Made by a program: the position numbers and the translations under genes. A model generated the notes under the pieces. It was not told where the DNA came from and did no database searches. It saw nothing but the letters and a program-made list of their open reading frames with translations. Source: Hymenobacter negativus (GTDB lineage Bacteria > Bacteroidota > Bacteroidia > Cytophagales > Hymenobacteraceae). From it: a DNA stretch of 64,000 nt. The stretch lies in the NCBI RefSeq assembly GCF_017571495.1, contig NZ_JAGETZ010000012.1, positions 124,001 through 188,000 on the forward strand, given 5' to 3'. The first letter of the stretch is position 1; each line of letters opens with the position of its first letter. Positions 32,664 through 39,847 of this stretch are shown here, in pieces.

Positions 32664-34007
32664 ATGGATAACCTCCAAGGATTCCCGTACTTCCCGGTCG
32701 AGTTTGCCAAGGACGGCAGCCCGGCCCAGCCGGCCCAAGTTGATGCTTTGCTGGACGGCCTGAAAGCCCAGCCGACTACCGACCTCATTGTGCTGTCGCA
32801 CGGCTGGAACAACGACATGGCCGAAGCCCGCGACCTGTACCAGCGTTTCCTAGGCTGTGTGCGGCCCTTGCTCGACGACCCGCAGGATTCGCTGGGTCTG
32901 GCCGGCCGTCGCTTCGCGGTGCTGGGCGTGCTCTGGCCATCCAAGAAGTTTGCCGATGCCCAATTGATTCCCAGCGGCGCGGCTGGTTTTGATTCGCCTG
33001 TTACCAATACCATGTTGGTAGCGGAGCTGGAGCGTCTCAAAGGCACCTTTGATGCGCCCGATGCTGACGCCAAGCTCACGCGGGCCCAAGCTCTGGTGCC
33101 GCAGCTCGACAGCGACCCCGCCCAGAACGAGTTTGCCCAGCTGCTGAAGGAGGTATTGCCGCCCGCTCCCCCAGTGCCGGGGCTGGAGTCGGCTGCTGAT
33201 TTTATGGCGATGGACGGCACCGATATGTTTGCTACCCTCAGCATACCACCCCCCGCCACCGACCTGCAACTGCCCGACGACGGCAGCCTCAATAGCTCCA
33301 TATCGGCCTCCACTGCGCCGGATGTGGACCATGCTGCTGGCATCGGCAGCAGCCTGTTTGGTGGCATCAAAGCAGCGGCCATGAACGTGCTCAATCTCAC
33401 CACTTACTACCAGATGAAAGACCGGGCCGGCACCGTGGGCCAGGGCGGCGTCAATGCCGTGCTGCGGCGCGTGCGGCAGGAACTGCCGGCGGTGCGCCTG
33501 CATCTGGTGGGCCATAGCTTCGGCTGCCGCCTGCTCTCCGCCGCGGTGGCCGGGGCCGATGCCGCGCACAGCGTGATGGCAGATTCGATGACGCTGCTGC
33601 AAGGCGCTTTTTCGCACTACGGCTTCTCAGGCAGCTACGACGATGGCGGCCACGCGGGCTTTTTCCGCCGCGTGGTGAGCGACAAACTGGTGGCCGGTCC
33701 TATCGTGGTCAGCCACACCCGCAACGACAGTGCCGTGGGCACCATGTACCCGCTGGCCTCGCGCCTGGCCGGCCAGGTAGGGCAGGGCCTGGGCGATGCC
33801 AACGACAAATTCGGCGGTTTGGGCAGCAACGGCGCCCAAAAAACTACTGAGGCCACCGACGGCCTACTCGAGGATGTAGGCTTTGCGTATCCATTCGGTT
33901 CCGGTCAGATTTACAACCTCAGAGCGGATACCTACATCAGCGGCCATTCCGATATCTGCCACCCGCAAACGGCTTATGCGTTTCTGAAAGCAGTGACTAC
34001 TGTGTAG
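32664..34007 (+). CDS. Alpha/beta hydrolase-fold protein, partner of S8 protease
   Basis: 447 aa; the ATG at 32664 follows a clear intergenic gap, whereas a longer in-frame reading would overlap the protease. No signal peptide. Strand TDLIVLSHGWNNDMAEARDL carries the HGWN oxyanion region; the nucleophile elbow is LHLVGHSFGCRLL with Ser285; a late His lies in ISGHSDICHPQTAYAFL. A long Pro/Ser/Asp-rich insert (about 130-225) separates them. Similar to uncharacterised serine esterase/lipase-like proteins. Its position right after an unexported protease suggests the two act together (for example protease-activated hydrolase), but this is inference. Confidence 0.8.
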   Translation: MDNLQGFPYFPVEFAKDGSPAQPAQVDALLDGLKAQPTTDLIVLSHGWNNDMAEARDLYQRFLGCVRPLLDDPQDSLGLAGRRFAVLGVLWPSKKFADAQLIPSGAAGFDSPVTNTMLVAELERLKGTFDAPDADAKLTRAQALVPQLDSDPAQNEFAQLLKEVLPPAPPVPGLESAADFMAMDGTDMFATLSIPPPATDLQLPDDGSLNSSISASTAPDVDHAAGIGSSLFGGIKAAAMNVLNLTTYYQMKDRAGTVGQGGVNAVLRRVRQELPAVRLHLVGHSFGCRLLSAAVAGADAAHSVMADSMTLLQGAFSHYGFSGSYDDGGHAGFFRRVVSDKLVAGPIVVSHTRNDSAVGTMYPLASRLAGQVGQGLGDANDKFGGLGSNGAQKTTEATDGLLEDVGFAYPFGSGQIYNLRADTYISGHSDICHPQTAYAFLKAVTTV

Positions 34008-34025
34008 CTCAATTAACGATTAAAA

Positions 34026-34084
34026 AACGTCATGCCGAGCTTACAGAAGCATCTTTACTGCTTCTGTAAGCTCGGCATGACGTT
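34026..34084. terminator. Perfect 26-bp hairpin (REP-like) after hydrolase
   Basis: 34026-34051 and 34059-34084 are exact reverse complements around a 7-nt loop. It contains ACGTCATGCCGAGC and GAAGCATC words shared with the repeats at 26091 and 37819. It lies between convergent genes and can terminate both. Confidence 0.85.
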
Positions 34085-34123
34085 CTAATGTTCTCAACGA
34101 CACCCTGAAAAGGCCGCCAGGAC

Positions 34124-34633
34124 TTAGTGAATTTTGCCGCTGGCGCTGGTCTTTTTGATGCGACCATCGTTTTTAAAGCGCGTGCCGGGCAGCGGCTCCA
34201 GGGAGGCTTCTATGGGCCGGCAGTTCTCCAGCGGCAGCACGAACGTGTTGTAGCCCCCAGCAGTAATTTCCAACATCGTGTTGCGCGGAATGGGCTGCTT
34301 GGATGTGACAATGTATTTTCCTTCAGCATTGGTGATAAATGCGTCGACGCTGAAGCCCTTGGTGTGGCTGCGTAGCATCACGGTAGCCCCCGTCAAGGGG
34401 TGGTCGAACATGTCGGTTACCCGGCCAGTGAGCACGCGGCACTCAAGCTCATTGGCCGAAGCCGGAGTTTGACTCGGTACTTCCTGTACATCAGGAGCTG
34501 GAAGCGGGGCAGGCGTCACCACCGGTGCGGGCATTGGCGTAGGCATCGGTGCTGACGTAGCGGGGCGCTGCTGGGCGTGCGCGGTACCGGCAGTCAGAAA
34601 GAGCGCCAGCGCAACAAGGGAAATGGATTTCAT
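34124..34633 (-). CDS. Secreted carboxypeptidase-like regulatory domain protein
   Basis: 169 aa, signal peptide MKSISLVALALFLTAGTAHAQ. A Pro/Ala-rich linker (22-60, repeated APMPTPMPAPVVTPAPLPAP) precedes a single carboxypeptidase regulatory-like beta-sandwich (CRVLTGRVTDMFDHPLTGATV to YNTFVLPLENC). The two cysteines at the domain ends could form a disulfide. Periplasmic; probably a binding module. Related in domain type, not in architecture, to the protein at 22541. Confidence 0.75.
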   Translation of the reverse strand: MKSISLVALALFLTAGTAHAQQRPATSAPMPTPMPAPVVTPAPLPAPDVQEVPSQTPASANELECRVLTGRVTDMFDHPLTGATVMLRSHTKGFSVDAFITNAEGKYIVTSKQPIPRNTMLEITAGGYNTFVLPLENCRPIEASLEPLPGTRFKNDGRIKKTSASGKIH

Positions 34634-35010
34634 AAAGGGCGGAAAGGAAAAATAATTTAAAAATTGATAGGCTTATGGGGGTTATACTATAGCTCATTCG
34701 CCCATTAGTCCCGCTCGATAAATAATGAATAAGTACGAAAGTGATTTAGACGAAAGCTAGAATCGAAGTAGGCTTATAACTAGGGCAAGATAAGGATTAT
34801 TTGGCTTATATGTCGGTACCGTTCCTGCAAAGATGCCAAAACAGAAAACAAAGGCATATTATTTACAGTAATGTATGCTAAGCCTGCCTCTGTTATTAGC
34901 GGATTTAGTTAATTGTGATTTGGACTATGTCAATAGTTTTCCATTATATCCGGCCCGCGCTGATGATTGGAGCAGGTCCGTACATGAGGGCAAGGAAGGC
35001 CGTTTAGCTG
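34634..35010. other. AT-rich intergenic region
   Basis: About 375 bp, clearly AT-richer than the flanks. It should contain the promoter of the 34633 minus-strand gene. No ORF, repeat or RNA signature recognised. Confidence 0.5.
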
Positions 35011-36258
35011 CTATGCGGCCGTACTTTCTTTAAGTTCTTTGCGACGTGGTTGACGTTGAGCCGCCAACACCGCCACCGCGGCCAGGCATAGCGCAAACCA
35101 TCCCCACGGCAGCCGCAAATCAAGCACCGACAGCCCGCCAAAAACCAGGGTTGTCGCCACGCTGGCCAGGGATTGGAAGGCCTGGTTCAGTCCAAAGATT
35201 TCGCCCCGGTCGGCTTCCGTCGTGCGGCGGGCCAGGCGCCCTTCCAGCAGGCCCTGGATGAGGGAAAGCGTGCAGCAATCAAGAAAGACAAAGACGTAGA
35301 ACGCCACTTTCGAGGTACCTACTAGCCCATAGCCCACCAGCACCGGCACGCCCAGCGCAGCCAGCCACATCACGGCGCGGCGCTGGTTGAGGCGGTCGGC
35401 AAAAAAGGTGAAGAAGCCGTAGTTCAGCCCCACGCTCAGCGCGCCGAAAAACATAAACATGTAGGAAATTCCTTGGGCGTCGAGGTGCAGCGGCCCCAGG
35501 CTCATGAAGGGCACAAAGTAGAAATAGTACCCCGTGCTGAGCGTGAGGGCCACCTGCGTGAGCACAATGCGCCGGATTCCCGGATTAGCTGCATCCTTGG
35601 CGCGCAGCCGGGCCCAGAGGGTGAGCGGGTTGATGCTCCGGGCCAGCTCGGCGCGTAGCTCGGCTCCGCGCACGCCGTTGCGCTGCAAGTGGGTTTCGGG
35701 CAGCAGCAGGCTCAATACCACGTTGAGGGCCGCCAGGCCCACGGCCAGCCGCACCACGTAGGTAGCCTGCAGGGCCGGGGGCACCTGCAACACGGTGAGC
35801 AGCAGGCCTGCCGCCATAGGGCCCAGCACAAAACCCAGCGAAATAATGGCGCCTTCAATGCCCTGGTTCCGAAACAGCTGCTCCGGCGCCGATACATCGG
35901 TAATGGCCGAGCGCGCCGTAGCGTACATGCCATTGGTAAGGCCATCGGACACCCGGTTTGTGAAATACAGGCCAGCCCGCACGGGCAGCAGCAGCGCATT
36001 GGCCAGTAGGGTGCCTACCGCCGATAGAATGAAGATAGGCCGGCGCCCGTAACCGTCGCTTAGCCGCCCCAGCAGCGGGGCCGAAAACAGTTGTACTCCC
36101 AGGAAGATACCCGTGCCCACGCTCAGCCAGAGCTGCGCCTGCGGCAGCCCCCGCACAAACTCCGGCAGCACCGGCCCAATGGCCGCTCCCACAATGACAT
36201 CGACCAGAATAATGGCGAAGATGAGCGGCAGGCGGCGGTTGGGTGGGAGGGAAGGCAC
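35011..36258 (-). CDS. MFS transporter, TetA-like
   Basis: 415 aa from GTG at 36258, twelve membrane segments. The N-terminal half has LIFAIILVDVIVGAAIGPVLPEFV and the loop GRLSDGYGRRPIFILSAVG, the MFS motif A between TM2 and TM3 in the tetracycline-resistance (TCR/Tet) style. It should export a small molecule using the proton gradient; substrate unknown. The promoter box TACTTTTG lies 4 nt before the start. It is divergent from another MFS gene, and the shared intergenic region holds a 21-bp repeat array that probably controls one or both. Confidence 0.9.
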   Translation of the reverse strand: MPSLPPNRRLPLIFAIILVDVIVGAAIGPVLPEFVRGLPQAQLWLSVGTGIFLGVQLFSAPLLGRLSDGYGRRPIFILSAVGTLLANALLLPVRAGLYFTNRVSDGLTNGMYATARSAITDVSAPEQLFRNQGIEGAIISLGFVLGPMAAGLLLTVLQVPPALQATYVVRLAVGLAALNVVLSLLLPETHLQRNGVRGAELRAELARSINPLTLWARLRAKDAANPGIRRIVLTQVALTLSTGYYFYFVPFMSLGPLHLDAQGISYMFMFFGALSVGLNYGFFTFFADRLNQRRAVMWLAALGVPVLVGYGLVGTSKVAFYVFVFLDCCTLSLIQGLLEGRLARRTTEADRGEIFGLNQAFQSLASVATTLVFGGLSVLDLRLPWGWFALCLAAVAVLAAQRQPRRKELKESTAA

Positions 36259-36262
36259 GGGA

Positions 36263-36270
36263 CAAAAGTA
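36263..36270 (-). promoter_or_regulatory. -7 box TACTTTTG of minus-strand MFS gene
   Basis: Matches TAnnTTTG and ends 4 nt before the GTG start at 36258, implying that transcription starts at the start codon (leaderless). No clear -33 TTG. Confidence 0.5.
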
Positions 36271-36329
36271 GGGCCGCGCCGGGCAGGCGGCCCGCCGGAA
36301 GCTGCCTCAGCACGCTTATCGGAATGAAC

Positions 36330-36581
36330 GCACGGCTTGTATATGCATTCGGGCCGTTTGCATGTACGAATGGTCCATATGCTCCAGCCTTCAGACTGTT
36401 TGCATATACAGAGAGAGTATTTGGACATACAATTGGTCCGTTTGCTCATGCAATTCAGCTGTTTGCATCTATAAACGGATGAATTGCATCTGCAAAAGCA
36501 CCATTCGCATGTCCAAACAGTCAGCATGAATGTGCATGTGGCTCGTAAGCTCATGCAACCAGTCCGTTTGCATCTACAGGG
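36330..36581. repeat. Twelve in-phase degenerate 21-bp repeats between divergent MFS genes
   Basis: Cutting from 36330 in steps of 21 gives twelve units without any indel. Consensus about RGTCCGTTTGCATNTRCAAA. Column 10 is G in all 12; column 15 T and column 17 C in 11 each; column 18 A in 10. Best units: 36351, 36435, 36561 (GTCCGTTTGC core). 21 bp is two helical turns, so all units face the same side of the DNA. It lies between the two predicted -7 boxes (36263 and 36621). Open frames across it (7-residue period) exist on both strands but are not gene-like. Confidence 0.85.
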
Positions 36582-36620
36582 CGTAACCTGGCGGGATGAA
36601 ACCTTGCGGGTAGCGGCTTT

Positions 36621-36628
36621 TACTTTTG
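36621..36628 (+). promoter_or_regulatory. -7 box TACTTTTG of plus-strand MFS gene
   Basis: TAnnTTTG match ending 8 nt before the ATG at 36637; a TTG lies at 36604-36606 (14-nt spacer, shorter than usual). The mRNA would have almost no leader. Confidence 0.5.
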
Positions 36629-36636
36629 CACGCGTT

Positions 36637-37803
36637 ATGAATGAAGTAGAAGAGTTGGTTATTCCGGTCGTTTCGCCGGTGCGGGCGCGGGTGGCAGTGG
36701 CGTTGTTTTTCTTCGTGTCGGGGTTTGGGTTTGCCACCTGGGCCTCCCGCATTCCCGTTATTCAGCACCGATTGGGCCTTGACGAGGCGCAGCTTGGGGC
36801 GGTGTTGCTGGCCCTGCCCGCCGGCCTGATGATGACCTTGCCTGTAACGGGCCAGCTGCTCCAGCGCTTCAGCAGCCGGCAGGTGATGATGGTGGGGGCC
36901 GTGCTCTACAACCTGGCCCTGGGAATGCTGGGATTTGCGGCGCATACCTGGCAGCTGGCGGCGCTGCTGTTTTGCTTCGGTTGCTCCCGCAACCTGCTCA
37001 ACCTATCGGTCAACGCACAATCAGTGGGGGTGCAGACCCTGTACAAGCGGCCCATTATCGCCACTTTTCACGGCATCTGGAGCGTAGCAGGCTTCGCGGC
37101 CGCGGGCGTGGGGACGCTGCTCCTTAAAAATGACGTGAGTACCACCACCCATTTTGCAGCGGTATCGGTGGTGCTGACGGCGCTGGCTTTCCTGTTTTTC
37201 TCAAATACCCTGGCCCTGCCTCCGTCGCCCCCGGCGGTGCGCTCCTTTTTCTCCTGGCCCGAAAAATCGGTGCTTAAATTCGGCCTTATCGCCTTTGCCT
37301 CCATGGCCTGCGAGGGCACGCTCTACGACTGGACCGGCGTATATTTCACCCAAACCGTACAGGCACCCAAAGCGTTGGCCTCCGTCGGCTTCACACTCTA
37401 CATGGTGGCCATGACTTCCGGCCGCTTCCTCGGCGACTGGCTTGTGGGCCGCTTCGGCACCAAGCGGATTCTGCAGGGCAGCGGCCTGCTGATGACGTCC
37501 GGCCTGCTGCTGGCTGCTGCTTTTCCTACGCTGCTGCTAGCGGGCCTGGGATTTGTGCTGGCCGGTTTGGGCGTGTCGTGCGTGGTGCCGCTGGTATTCG
37601 GCCTCGTAGGCAAGGCCAACCCGTTGCGTGCCGGAGCCGCGCTGGCATCGGTGTCGACGGTTAGCTACTTCGGCTTTCTGATGGTGCCGCCGTTGGTGGG
37701 TTTTGTGGCCAAAGCCGCTAATCTGCGCTGGTCGTTCGCGTTGATTTCGCTGCTTGGCGGTCTAGTAGTATGGCTGGTGCCCAAGCTGCGGACAGAGTCA
37801 TAG
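36637..37803 (+). CDS. MFS transporter, fucose/sugar-permease-like or multidrug
   Basis: 388 aa from ATG 36637; a longer in-frame reading would begin inside the 21-bp repeat array and is rejected. Twelve membrane segments; opening VAVALFFFVSGFGFATWASRIPVI with the (W)ASRIP motif of the YbjJ-type MFS group (E. coli YbjJ), central MACEGTLYDWTGVYF and GRFLGDWLVGRFG, also typical of that group. Substrate unknown. Divergent from another MFS gene, with shared control region. Confidence 0.9.
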   Translation: MNEVEELVIPVVSPVRARVAVALFFFVSGFGFATWASRIPVIQHRLGLDEAQLGAVLLALPAGLMMTLPVTGQLLQRFSSRQVMMVGAVLYNLALGMLGFAAHTWQLAALLFCFGCSRNLLNLSVNAQSVGVQTLYKRPIIATFHGIWSVAGFAAAGVGTLLLKNDVSTTTHFAAVSVVLTALAFLFFSNTLALPPSPPAVRSFFSWPEKSVLKFGLIAFASMACEGTLYDWTGVYFTQTVQAPKALASVGFTLYMVAMTSGRFLGDWLVGRFGTKRILQGSGLLMTSGLLLAAAFPTLLLAGLGFVLAGLGVSCVVPLVFGLVGKANPLRAGAALASVSTVSYFGFLMVPPLVGFVAKAANLRWSFALISLLGGLVVWLVPKLRTES

Positions 37804-37818
37804 CATTGACGGCTATAA

Positions 37819-37906
37819 CGTCATGGCGAGCGAAGCGTCTTTAGCGCAATACCAGTTCAAGCAACAGAATTACTTCTTTGGTAGAGATGCTTTGTTCGGC
37901 GTAACG
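37819..37906. repeat. REP-like imperfect inverted repeat
   Basis: CGTCATGGCGAGCGAAGCGT at 37819 onwards pairs imperfectly with 37883-37906 (AGAGATGC, TTGTTCGGCGTAACG). It shares the CGTCATGSCGAGC and GAAGCRTCT words with the hairpin at 34026. Confidence 0.5.
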
Positions 37907-38003
37907 GTCTACAACAAGTCTACCGAAACAATCCCATCGTCGAATTGTCTTATGAAACCCTCCGGCAAAATTGCCAGGCTGGTATTTCAACAAACAATTC
38001 ACC

Positions 38004-38858
38004 ATGTCAACCACCACTGAAACCTATTCCGCTACCTACACCATCGGCGGCGATTTTACGGTAAACCGTCTCGGCTACGGTGCTATGCGCATCACCGGCG
38101 ACGGCATCTGGGGCCCGCCTGCCGACCACGACGAATCCATCCGCGTGCTGAAACGCGCTGTGGAGCTAGGGGTCAACTTCATCGATACCGCCGACAGCTA
38201 CGGACCCAACGTGTCGGAGGAGCTAATTGCGGAGGCCCTGCACCCCTACAAATCCGGCCTCATCATCGCTACCAAGGGCGGCCTGCTCCGCACCGGCCCT
38301 AACCAATGGCCCGTTGATGCCAGCCCCAAGCACCTGGAAGATGCCCTCAACGGCAGCCTCAAACGCTTAAAAGTCGACCAGATTGACCTCTATCAGCTAC
38401 ATCGCATCGACCCCAACGTGCCTTTCGAAAAAACGCTGGAATTTCTGCAAAAAGCTCAGCAGGATGGCCGCATCAAGCACATTGGCCTTTCCGAAGTGAG
38501 CGTGGCTGACATCAAAAAGGCGCAGGAATTTGTGAAAGTAGTGTCGGTACAGAACATGTATAGCGTCGAAAACCGCAAGTGGGAAGCCGAGATGACTTAT
38601 ACCCGCGAGCAGAATATTGCTTTCATTCCCTGGTACCCATTGGGTGGCGGCAACGCCGACGCCCTTAAAGCCCTCGACCAGCTGGCTGCCAAGCACGGCG
38701 TAAAGCCCCAGCAAATTGCCCTGAGCTGGCTCTTGCACCATTCACCCAATATCCTGCTCATTCCCGGTACGTCCAAAGTGAAACACCTGGAAGAGAACAT
38801 GAAAACCGCCGATATCCACCTCTCAGCGGAAGATATGCAGGCCCTGAGCAACATATAA
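38004..38858 (+). CDS. Aldo/keto reductase
   Basis: 284 aa from ATG 38004. TIM-barrel oxidoreductase with the catalytic set of the AKR family: Asp and Tyr in NFIDTADSYGPN, Lys in ATKGGLL, and His in YQLHRIDPNV. The NADPH-binding C-terminal part reads ILLIPGTSKVKHLEENM. It reduces carbonyl compounds with NADPH; physiological substrate unknown. A 42-bp palindromic terminator separates it from convergent sdhB. Confidence 0.92.
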   Translation: MSTTTETYSATYTIGGDFTVNRLGYGAMRITGDGIWGPPADHDESIRVLKRAVELGVNFIDTADSYGPNVSEELIAEALHPYKSGLIIATKGGLLRTGPNQWPVDASPKHLEDALNGSLKRLKVDQIDLYQLHRIDPNVPFEKTLEFLQKAQQDGRIKHIGLSEVSVADIKKAQEFVKVVSVQNMYSVENRKWEAEMTYTREQNIAFIPWYPLGGGNADALKALDQLAAKHGVKPQQIALSWLLHHSPNILLIPGTSKVKHLEENMKTADIHLSAEDMQALSNI

Positions 38859-38898
38859 GCCGGATACCCCGAAACTATGCTTCGGGAACGCGCCAGCA

Positions 38899-38940
38899 CA
38901 GAAAAAGCCCCGGCAGTAGCTACTGCCGGGGCTTTTTCTG
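38899..38940. terminator. 42-bp perfect palindrome, convergent terminator
   Basis: 38899-38919 and 38920-38940 are exact reverse complements, with an AAAAA run on the left and a TTTTT run on the right. It serves both the AKR gene and the sdh operon. Confidence 0.9.
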
Positions 38941-38954
38941 TTAAGCAAATAGCC

Positions 38955-39740
38955 TTATGCGAGGTTATTTGATGTCGCTTTAGCCGCCAGGAACTCACGG
39001 TTTAGGATGGCAATGTTTTCCAGCGAAATCCCCACCGGGCACTCGGCTGCGCACGAGCCAATGTTGGTGCAGGCGCCGAAGCCTTCTTTGTCCATTTGGG
39101 CCACCATGTTTTCGACGCGGGTTTTGCGCTCCACATTGCCCTGGGGCAGCAAGGCCAACTGCGAAACCTTGGCCGATACGAACAGCATAGCCGAAGCATT
39201 TTTGCAGGCCGCCACGCAAGCGCCACAGCCAATACAGGTAGCTGCCTCAAAAGCGCGGTCCGAAATCTCCTTTGGAATCGGAATCTCGTTGCCATCGGGG
39301 GCACCGCCGGTGTTCACGCTCACGTAGCCACCCGCTTGGATGATGCGGTCGAAGGCCGAACGGTCAACGCTCAGGTCTTTGTTGACTGGGAAAGCATTGG
39401 CACGCCAGGGCTCGATGGTGATAGTGTCGCCGTCCGAGAACTTGCGCATGTGCAGTTGGCAGGTTGTGGTGCCCTTCTCCGGGCCGTGCGAGCGGCCATT
39501 GATGAACAAGTCACACGAGCCGCAAATGCCCTCGCGGCAGTCGTGGTCGAAGGCTACCGGGTCCTGGCCGGCGTGCAGCAGGTCTTCGTTCAGCACATCG
39601 AGCATTTCCAGAAAGGACATGTCAGGCGAAATGTCCTTCACATGGTATTCCACAATTTTTCCCTGCGCCTGGCGGTTAGGTTGCCGCCATACGTTCAGGG
39701 TCAGGTTCATCGGTTTAGCGTTGGGATTGGAACCGGCCAT
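38955..39740 (-). CDS. sdhB: Succinate dehydrogenase/fumarate reductase iron-sulfur subunit
   Basis: 261 aa. Carries the three clusters of complex II: [2Fe-2S] in CREGICGSCDLFINGRSHGP with a further Cys in TTTCQLH; [4Fe-4S] in CIGCGACVAAC; [3Fe-4S] in CTNIGSCAAECPVG. It passes electrons from SdhA to quinone at SdhC on the inner membrane. Last gene of the sdhC-sdhA-sdhB operon. Confidence 0.97.
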   Translation of the reverse strand: MAGSNPNAKPMNLTLNVWRQPNRQAQGKIVEYHVKDISPDMSFLEMLDVLNEDLLHAGQDPVAFDHDCREGICGSCDLFINGRSHGPEKGTTTCQLHMRKFSDGDTITIEPWRANAFPVNKDLSVDRSAFDRIIQAGGYVSVNTGGAPDGNEIPIPKEISDRAFEAATCIGCGACVAACKNASAMLFVSAKVSQLALLPQGNVERKTRVENMVAQMDKEGFGACTNIGSCAAECPVGISLENIAILNREFLAAKATSNNLA

Positions 39741-39750
39741 TTTTCTTTGA

Positions 39751-39824
39751 GCTATTAGCTGTTAGCGGAGGGCTGTTAGCTTTTAAAGCTGAGGCGCTTT
39801 AGCACAGAGCTAACAGCTAACAGC
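39751..39824. repeat. Imperfect inverted repeat between sdhA and sdhB
   Basis: GCTATTAGCTGTTAGC at 39751-39766 pairs with 39809-39824 with one mismatch; additional GCTGTTAGC/GCTAACAGC words lie between. It occupies the 107-bp gap in the operon and may fold in the mRNA to set sdhB level. Confidence 0.7.
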
Positions 39825-39847
39825 CAATGGCTAACAACTCATAAAAT

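Noticed and set aside
36243..36482. Open frame across the 21-bp repeats encoding 7-residue repeated peptides (and a cysteine-rich frame on the other strand)
   Set aside because: 21 bp is a multiple of three, so any tandem array stays open by chance; no promoter, no signal peptide, and divergence is not biased to third positions.
36330..36581. CRISPR array
   Set aside because: Repeats abut directly with no spacers, are degenerate, and no cas genes lie nearby.
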